10,390 bases of DNA, taken from NCBI GenBank assembly GCA_005792865.1, contig SXQR01000261.1, positions 1 to 10,390 of the forward strand, given 5' to 3'. The notes beneath the pieces were generated by a model. The model saw only the letters and a list, made by a program, of their open reading frames with translations. It was not told the origin of the DNA and did no database searches. The position numbers and the translations under genes are program-made. Within the stretch, counting starts at the first letter, position 1, and each line of letters opens with the position of its first letter. The DNA comes from Flavobacterium sp. (GTDB taxonomy: Bacteria; Bacteroidota; Bacteroidia; Flavobacteriales; Flavobacteriaceae). Of this stretch, positions 6,219 through 10,390 are shown in pieces.

Positions 6219-7053
6219 AGATTTCGTCAGGATGCAGTTCCGGATCGAAGTTGATCATCCGGCGAACGTTCTCATACAGCTCGGGAAATTCACGACGGAA
6301 ACGCCCCGGCGACTCGAAAAAGTGCTCGAGGATGACGGCAAGGAATTCAAATTGATTGGTGTAGGCATAGATCCTGAAATATTCCGAATCCACCAGCCGT
6401 TTCGCATTCGGTGGATGCAGTACTTCCTTCATGATCCGGTGGTATCGGTCGGCGAAGATCGAAGCGCTGGCGTCCCGGCTGTTGAGCCCGTGGTAATGCA
6501 GGGCGTGCGTGAATTCGTGGATGCCAAGGTTTAGGTTGTCGGAACCTTCGGCCATGCCCTGTTGGAAATGCTCCCATGAAAACACGATAGCGCCCAGTTG
6601 CGGATTGAACTCGCCCTTGTGGTCCACTTCGCTGATGGTGGAGCGGTACGGTCCCGGATAAACGATGATGCGCTCAAAGGCCCGGGTGCGATAGTGCCGC
6701 ATCCCGAAAGTGAGCATGACGTAGGTCGATGCGATCAACACCCTGACGCTGTCATCTATCACCTGCCCGCCCTGCCCGTGGAACGGATAATCACTGATGA
6801 ACGATGCGACCCGGTGCTCGAAATAACGCTGCCGCCGTGGGGAAAGCCGCCGATAGAACTGGAAATCCCGCCGAAGTATTGACAGTTGGGTATCATTTAG
6901 CCTTTTCCTGACCGGATAAAAGTGGACATATATAGGCTTTCCCGTCACCATGATGTATAGCGGTTCGACGGCAATATTGAGAAACCGGTAAAGGAAAATG
7001 GCGCCCGTTACGCCCAAAACCAGGAGCAATCCTATCCCCGAAATATCTTCCAT
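6211..7053 (-). CDS. Membrane-anchored MtfA-like (M90) zinc peptidase
   Basis: The protein of 280 residues has one N-terminal membrane helix (about 5-25, GIGLLLVLGVTGAIFLYRF) and an MtfA-type metallopeptidase domain. HEFTH at 179-183 is the HExxH zinc site with Glu180 as catalytic base. The downstream EFLAVILEHFFESPGRFRREFP (236-257) matches the MtfA block that supplies the third ligand, probably Glu236, and ends LYENVRRMINFDP as in that family. E. coli MtfA is a soluble cytoplasmic aminopeptidase that binds the regulator Mlc; this version is tethered. The basic residues after the helix (Arg23, Lys39, Arg49-Arg51) suggest the domain faces the cytoplasm. I chose ATG 7053 because it starts just before the helix. 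An upstream start at 7263 would overlap divergent egtD by about 100 bases and add residues unlike the family. The substrate is unknown; no Mlc-like gene is nearby. Confidence 0.88.
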   Translation of the reverse strand: MEDISGIGLLLVLGVTGAIFLYRFLNIAVEPLYIMVTGKPIYVHFYPVRKRLNDTQLSILRRDFQFYRRLSPRRQRYFEHRVASFISDYPFHGQGGQVIDDSVRVLIASTYVMLTFGMRHYRTRAFERIIVYPGPYRSTISEVDHKGEFNPQLGAIVFSWEHFQQGMAEGSDNLNLGIHEFTHALHYHGLNSRDASASIFADRYHRIMKEVLHPPNAKRLVDSEYFRIYAYTNQFEFLAVILEHFFESPGRFRREFPELYENVRRMINFDPELHPDEIYN

Positions 7054-7081
7054 CGCGCCAATATAGGGAATTAGGATTTCT

Positions 7082-7153
7082 TGTACAGTTCTTAATTTTA
7101 AAATAAAGCGGGTGACCGATTGGGCATTTTGGGGTAAATTTAAGATTTGTACA
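7082..7153. promoter_or_regulatory. Divergent control region with two TGTACA sites
   Basis: The 106 bases between the peptidase start (7053) and egtD (7160) must hold both promoters. TGTACA occurs at 7082-7087 and 7148-7153. The second sits within the perfect ten-base palindrome TTTGTACAAA (7146-7155) that overlaps the likely egtD -7 region and start point. TTG at 7120-7122 lies 19 bases before AAGATTTG (7142-7149), one base off the -7 consensus. A repressor or dual regulator bound here could control both genes. The sites are real; regulator binding is inference. Confidence 0.35.
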
Positions 7154-7159
7154 AAAATC

Positions 7160-8134
7160 ATGGCAACCACTACCCGGAAGACAACACAGCAAAATTTGAA
7201 AGAACAGTTCCTGCGCGATGTGGAGGCGGGGTTAAGTGCCGATGACAAATTCCTGCCGCCCAAATATTTTTACGATGCGACCGGCGACATGCTGTTCAGG
7301 CAAATCATGGCACTGCCCGAATATTACCTGACCCGAAGCGAGCACGGGATCCTGAGCAACTACCGGGACGATATTTTGCGCCACTTCGCAACCGACGGGC
7401 CATTCGATCTTATTGAACTCGGCGCCGGGGACGGCATGAAGACCAAGGTCCTGCTCCGGCATTTTATCGCGCAAAAGGCAAATTTCAGGTATCTGCCCAT
7501 CGACATTTCGGCCAATGCATTGAACCTGCTGACCCATTCGATCGCATTGGAATTCCCGCAATTGCCCGTCTCGCCCATTGCCGCCGATTATTTTGAGGCG
7601 CTTCAGGCTTTGCAGGACACCGGTTCCAAAAAGGCGGTCCTGTTCCTCGGTGCAAGCATCGGCAACTTTACATTTGAAGAAGCCTTAAATTTCCTGCAGA
7701 AACTCCATGCGTCATTAACTCCGGGAGACGTGGTCCTGATTGGTTTCGACCTGAAGAAAAATCCGGCCGAAATCCTGGCGGCTTACAACGATTCCCAGGG
7801 CGTGACGCGCGATTTCAACCTCAATCTGCTCCACCGCATCAACCGGGAACTCGGCGGAAATTTTGAGGTCAACAATTTCCGGCACTATCCGCTATACGAC
7901 CCACAGACCGGCGAGGCCAAGAGCTTCCTGGTCAGCCAGCGCAACCAATCGGTGACCATCGGCGCCCCGGCCAAAACGTTCCAATTCAAGGACGGCGAAA
8001 CCATCCACACCGAGATATCACGAAAATACTCCCTGCCCGAAATCGATCTCCTCGCCGATCTTTCCGGATTTCAAACGGCCCGAAATTTCACAGACCCAAA
8101 AAACCGATTCGTAAACGCCTTATGGAAACGTTGA
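7160..8134 (+). CDS. egtD: L-histidine N-alpha-methyltransferase EgtD (ergothioneine synthesis)
   Basis: EgtD uses three S-adenosylmethionine to convert histidine to hercynine (trimethylhistidine), the first step of ergothioneine synthesis. The protein has 324 residues, normal for the family. It starts with the family region KYFYDATGDMLFRQI (35-49) and PEYYLTRSE (53-61), then the SAM-binding motif ELGAGDGMKT (86-95), PIDIS (113-117, Asp115) and FLGASIGNF (162-170). Residues that bind histidine in the mycobacterial enzyme have equivalents: Tyr38, Tyr56, Asn169, Tyr209 and the pair Glu285/Ser287. The function call is therefore better than domain level. I chose ATG 7160; an ATG at 7112 adds 16 residues not seen in the family and lies upstream of the likely promoter. 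The stop overlaps the egtB start by 13 bases, showing an operon with coupled translation. The protein lacks a sulfoxide-synthase domain, so it is not OvoA. Confidence 0.95.
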   Translation: MATTTRKTTQQNLKEQFLRDVEAGLSADDKFLPPKYFYDATGDMLFRQIMALPEYYLTRSEHGILSNYRDDILRHFATDGPFDLIELGAGDGMKTKVLLRHFIAQKANFRYLPIDISANALNLLTHSIALEFPQLPVSPIAADYFEALQALQDTGSKKAVLFLGASIGNFTFEEALNFLQKLHASLTPGDVVLIGFDLKKNPAEILAAYNDSQGVTRDFNLNLLHRINRELGGNFEVNNFRHYPLYDPQTGEAKSFLVSQRNQSVTIGAPAKTFQFKDGETIHTEISRKYSLPEIDLLADLSGFQTARNFTDPKNRFVNALWKR

Positions 8135-9285
8135 CAGACAATCCCGCTCTCGAATATGCAAATGTGAGGTCGCGTTCCGAGGCCATCTGCAAACCGCTGC
8201 TGACCGAGGACTATGTGGTGCAGCCCGTGGCCGATGTCAGTCCGCCCAAATGGCACCTTGGCCACACGACATGGTTCTTCGAGCGGTTCCTCTTGCGCGA
8301 CTTCCTGCCGGGATACCGGGTTTACGATCCGCAGTACGAATATGTTTTCAACAGTTATTACGAAAGCATCGGCGCGCGCGTGATCCGTACCGACAGGGGA
8401 AATCTCACAAGGCCTTCGGTCGATGACGTGTACCAATACCGCAGTCATGTCGATACGGCCATGGCCGAGCTTGGAAATCTTCCAATGGAGGGAAGGGCGC
8501 GCGAAATATTTGAACTCGGGCTGAACCACGAACAACAGCATCAGGAACTTTTGCTCACCGATATCAAGTACATTTTGGGCCACAATCCGCTCTTCCCGCC
8601 GTATGACACAGAAAATTCGATCGAGCTGAGCCATGCGCCAACGGCCACAGCAATCGCCATTGACGAGGGGATTTACGCCATAGGGCATTCGGGAGATGGA
8701 TTTTGCTTTGACAACGAGCTTGGCCGCCACCGGGTATTTCTTGAACCCTATACTATACAATCGGAACTGGTGACCAATCGCGAATACCTTGAATTTGTAA
8801 CATCCGGTGGTTATCGCGACTTCCGCTTCTGGCTCGCCGAAGGTTGGGATTGGGTCAAATCCACGGCCGCCACGGCGCCGATGTACTGGCATCACATTGA
8901 GGGCAACTGGCATCAGTATACTTTGGGCGGGCTTAAACCGCTCCCTCTCGAAGCTCCCGTTTCGCACGTCAATTACTACGAGGCTTCGGCCTTCGCGGCC
9001 TGGAAGGGAAAACGGCTGCCCACCGAATTTGAATGGGAAGCCGCCTCCGCGCATTTCAATTGGGGCCAGCGATGGGAGTGGACCGCCAGCGCCTACCTGC
9101 CCTATCCGGGATTTTCAACCGCACCCGGCGCCCTGGGAGAGTATAACGGCAAATTCATGGTGAACCAAATGGTGCTGCGCGGAGGATCGATCGCGACGCC
9201 ACACGGTCATACCCGCAATACATACCGAAATTTCTTTCACCCGCACCTGAGGTGGCAGTTTACGGGAATCAGGCTGGCGGGATGA
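8122..9285 (+). CDS. egtB: Hercynine oxygenase / sulfoxide synthase EgtB
   Basis: EgtB is an iron enzyme that couples hercynine to a thiol (gamma-glutamylcysteine or cysteine, by subtype) with O2, giving a sulfoxide precursor of ergothioneine. It has 387 residues. The N-terminal DinB-like domain (about 15-150) carries WHLGHTTWFFE (44-54) and NHEQQHQELL (135-144), so the iron ligands are His48, His136 and His140. FNSYYESIGARVIR (76-89) is the conserved EgtB loop. The C-terminal formylglycine-generating-enzyme-like domain (about 180-387) has YAIGHSGD, LVTNREYLEF (216-225), RLPTEFEWE (298-306) and the ending LRGGSIATP...RNFFHP...RWQFTGIRLAG (352-387). Start ATG 8122 is fixed by the 13-base overlap with egtD. 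No egtA or egtC lies in the window, so a cysteine-using form is possible, but I could not assign the substrate from residues. A terminator starts in its last codons. Confidence 0.95.
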   Translation: METLTDNPALEYANVRSRSEAICKPLLTEDYVVQPVADVSPPKWHLGHTTWFFERFLLRDFLPGYRVYDPQYEYVFNSYYESIGARVIRTDRGNLTRPSVDDVYQYRSHVDTAMAELGNLPMEGRAREIFELGLNHEQQHQELLLTDIKYILGHNPLFPPYDTENSIELSHAPTATAIAIDEGIYAIGHSGDGFCFDNELGRHRVFLEPYTIQSELVTNREYLEFVTSGGYRDFRFWLAEGWDWVKSTAATAPMYWHHIEGNWHQYTLGGLKPLPLEAPVSHVNYYEASAFAAWKGKRLPTEFEWEAASAHFNWGQRWEWTASAYLPYPGFSTAPGALGEYNGKFMVNQMVLRGGSIATPHGHTRNTYRNFFHPHLRWQFTGIRLAG

Positions 9286-9303
9286 TTCCCGAGATTTTTT
9301 TTT
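9278..9303 (+). terminator. Terminator overlapping the egtB stop codon
   Basis: CGGGA (9278-9282) pairs with TCCCG (9287-9291) around the loop TGAT, which contains the egtB stop TGA (9283-9285). AGA and nine T (9295-9303) follow. The stem is only five pairs but G/C-rich with a long T run. It marks the end of the egtD-egtB operon. Confidence 0.7.
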
Positions 9304-9315
9304 GGGACCTGTTTC

Positions 9316-9366
9316 CGGCTTTTCGCTGCAAGTCCTCGCCTGTGGGCTGCGGGCTTTGCGCTGCAA
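9316..9366 (+). repeat. Intergenic direct repeat, CGGCTTTTCGCTGCAA type
   Basis: CGGCTTTTCGCTGCAA (9316-9331) recurs as CGGGCTTTGCGCTGCAA (9350-9366) about 34 bases on. The spacer is G/C-rich and the region is noncoding. It resembles the pyrimidine-rich CTTTTCGCTGCAA intergenic sequences I recall from Flavobacteria. Copy number elsewhere cannot be judged here. From 9367 to 9542 I see only A/T-rich leader sequence; TTG (9463-9465) and TTTTG (9485-9489) form a poor promoter match. Confidence 0.5.
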
Positions 9367-9542
9367 TCCGGGGTAGAGATCTTGGGTATAGATAGGCCGA
9401 ATTCTCGGCGATGGTTCATAAACAAGGGAAAACTTCGTGCTATACAGGGAATTTTTCGTTTCTTGGTGCGACGGCAAAACAACCTTTTGTCACAACATCT
9501 AACAAGAAAATTCGTTCACATAGAAACCAAACCAACCTCATT

Positions 9543-10139
9543 ATGAAACCGATAGCAAAAATTTCACTTGTCCTCACCTTCCTGTTTGCAGTTTTTACTG
9601 CCTTCACTCCAAATGAAAAATTCCTGATTGTCATTGACGCGGGCCATGGGGGCCATGACGCCGGAGCGAAATACAATGACATAAAGGAAAAAGACCTTGT
9701 CAGGGAAATCGCAAGACAAATCGTTGACGCCAATCACGATCCAAACACTGAATTATTTATAATCGGTGAAGAAGATAAATTCATGGACCTCGATGCGCGC
9801 GTCCGTGCGATCAATGCGCTCAATCCATCGGTTCTCGTTTCATTGCATGTCAATTCTTCCACCGATGCCACCCGCCGCGGTGCCGCAGCTTACGTGAGCC
9901 CAAAAAATAAATTTTTCAATAAATCAAAGGCAATTGCCAACGATATACTTTTGGCGCTTGAAGCAAGCCCTGACAAAATTGTCGAAAAAGACTTGCGTGT
10001 CCTTCAAGACGTGCAGTGCCCGGCCGTTACACTTGAGGTGGCCTATCTGTCCAACGATGAAGATCGGCGCCAAATGGCAAGCGCTGAAGGCCAGAAGAAG
10101 CTGGGCGAGGCCATTTACAGGAGCGTTAGGGGGAGGTAA
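9543..10139 (+). CDS. N-acetylmuramoyl-L-alanine amidase (Amidase_3), short form
   Basis: This zinc amidase cuts the bond between N-acetylmuramic acid and L-alanine in peptidoglycan and so helps remodel or divide the wall in the periplasm. With ATG 9543 it has 198 residues: a signal peptide (about 1-22, KPIAKISLVLTFLFAVFTAF) and then an almost bare Amidase_3 domain. The zinc ligands and catalytic residues are visible: His35 in IDAGHGGHDAG (31-41), Glu49 in IKEKDL, His102 in VSLHVNSS (99-106) and Glu165 in VTLEVAYLSN (162-171). There is no AMIN, LysM or SPOR module, so substrate targeting must come from elsewhere. I see no inserted helix like the one that blocks E. coli AmiB/AmiC. The frame stays open upstream to 9411, but those residues are not family-like and would bury the signal peptide. 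Codons are visibly more A/T-rich than in egtB. The gene appears to stand alone. Confidence 0.93.
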   Translation: MKPIAKISLVLTFLFAVFTAFTPNEKFLIVIDAGHGGHDAGAKYNDIKEKDLVREIARQIVDANHDPNTELFIIGEEDKFMDLDARVRAINALNPSVLVSLHVNSSTDATRRGAAAYVSPKNKFFNKSKAIANDILLALEASPDKIVEKDLRVLQDVQCPAVTLEVAYLSNDEDRRQMASAEGQKKLGEAIYRSVRGR

Positions 10140-10390
10140 AAAGAAGATCGACTTCTTGTCCAGCTACGGCGGATTCACTTCACTCTCCGAAGCCTATATT
10201 TAGATTACCGAATTGATCGACAACTTCGTTCACATTCCAGAAGAGGATTTACTGCGTTCATCCTGAGGACGCATCGGTGATTGTCAGAATCGATAAACTT
10301 ACGAATCGGGATTCCCTGCGGGCATCGCCCAAAGCTCCGTGTGAGATAAAACGGAGCACAGCTCATTGACCGATCTAAAGAACGGATTCA
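10140..10390. other. No intact gene; hairpins only
   Basis: No frame of useful length is open on either strand. AAGAAG-ATCGA-CTTCTT (10141-10157) forms a hairpin just after the amidase stop. Its A-rich left flank would give a T run on the minus strand, so it fits a terminator for a leftward transcript as well. GCTCCGT (10334-10340) pairs with ACGGAGC (10351-10357) around a ten-base loop without a T run. The plus-strand frame continuing from 10141 reads protein-like text broken by several stops, possibly a decayed gene, but this is weak. Confidence 0.4.

Noticed and set aside
7112..7159. Upstream ATG as the egtD start
   Set aside because: It adds 16 residues not seen in EgtD proteins and would place the start before the likely -7 box at 7142-7149.
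7054..7263. Longer N-terminus for the MtfA-like peptidase
   Set aside because: It would overlap the divergent egtD gene and put about 70 unrelated residues before the membrane helix. ATG 7053 gives a normal anchored protein.
8071..9054. Minus-strand open frame of 327 codons
   Set aside because: It lies opposite egtB, which has full family motifs. The long antisense frame follows from G/C-rich third positions and reads as no known protein.
7160..9285. Ovothiol synthase OvoA
   Set aside because: OvoA is a single protein with the sulfoxide synthase first and a methyltransferase last. Here the two activities are separate genes in the reverse order, and EgtD keeps the histidine N-alpha-methyltransferase residues.
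9411..9542. Extended N-terminus of the amidase from ATG 9411
   Set aside because: The added 44 residues are not family-like and would bury the clear signal peptide that starts at 9543.

Overview
The window looks like chromosomal DNA from a member of the Bacteroidota, most likely the Flavobacteriaceae. Several independent signs agree. There is a 287-residue primary sigma factor with no region 1.1. There is a secreted protein with a type IX secretion (T9SS) type A C-terminal sorting domain. Two lipoproteins carry the Ser/Asp-rich stretch after the lipid cysteine that marks surface export in this phylum. Several -7 boxes match TAnnTTTG. By eye G+C is near one half, which is high for Flavobacterium; I cannot name a species.

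Layout, left to right. Positions 1-1424 (minus) hold most of a secreted DUF3857/transglutaminase-like protein whose C-terminus lies outside the window. Positions 1555-2262 and 2286-2996 (plus) are two tandem paralogous surface lipoproteins, closed by a strong terminator. The primary sigma factor rpoD follows (3126-3989). A 366-base gap before the next gene holds a possible small-RNA promoter, two terminator hairpins with the same 7-nt loop, a GTCGAA-rich intergenic repeat, and ten copies of a heptamer CTGAYRR that run up to a perfect -7 box. That box drives ribulose-5-phosphate 3-epimerase, rpe (4356-5012). A two-way terminator separates rpe from two minus-strand genes: a T9SS cargo protein (5054-6118) and a membrane-anchored MtfA-like zinc peptidase (6211-7053). 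Divergent from the peptidase is the overlapping pair egtD-egtB (7160-8134, 8122-9285) for ergothioneine synthesis. After a terminator and another intergenic repeat comes a short N-acetylmuramoyl-L-alanine amidase (9543-10139). The last 250 bases show no intact gene.

How the genes relate. Most are independent housekeeping or envelope genes. The clear functional unit is egtD-egtB: EgtD trimethylates histidine to hercynine, and EgtB joins a thiol compound to hercynine with O2 and iron, giving the sulfoxide precursor of ergothioneine. egtA, egtC and egtE are not in the window, which fits, but does not prove, a short cysteine-using route. The lipoprotein pair, T9SS protein, transglutaminase-like protein and amidase are all envelope or surface proteins.

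The least explained sequence is the rpoD-rpe gap, with its twin same-loop hairpins and promoter-abutting heptamer array. I saw no CRISPR array, tRNA, rRNA, insertion sequence or phage gene.
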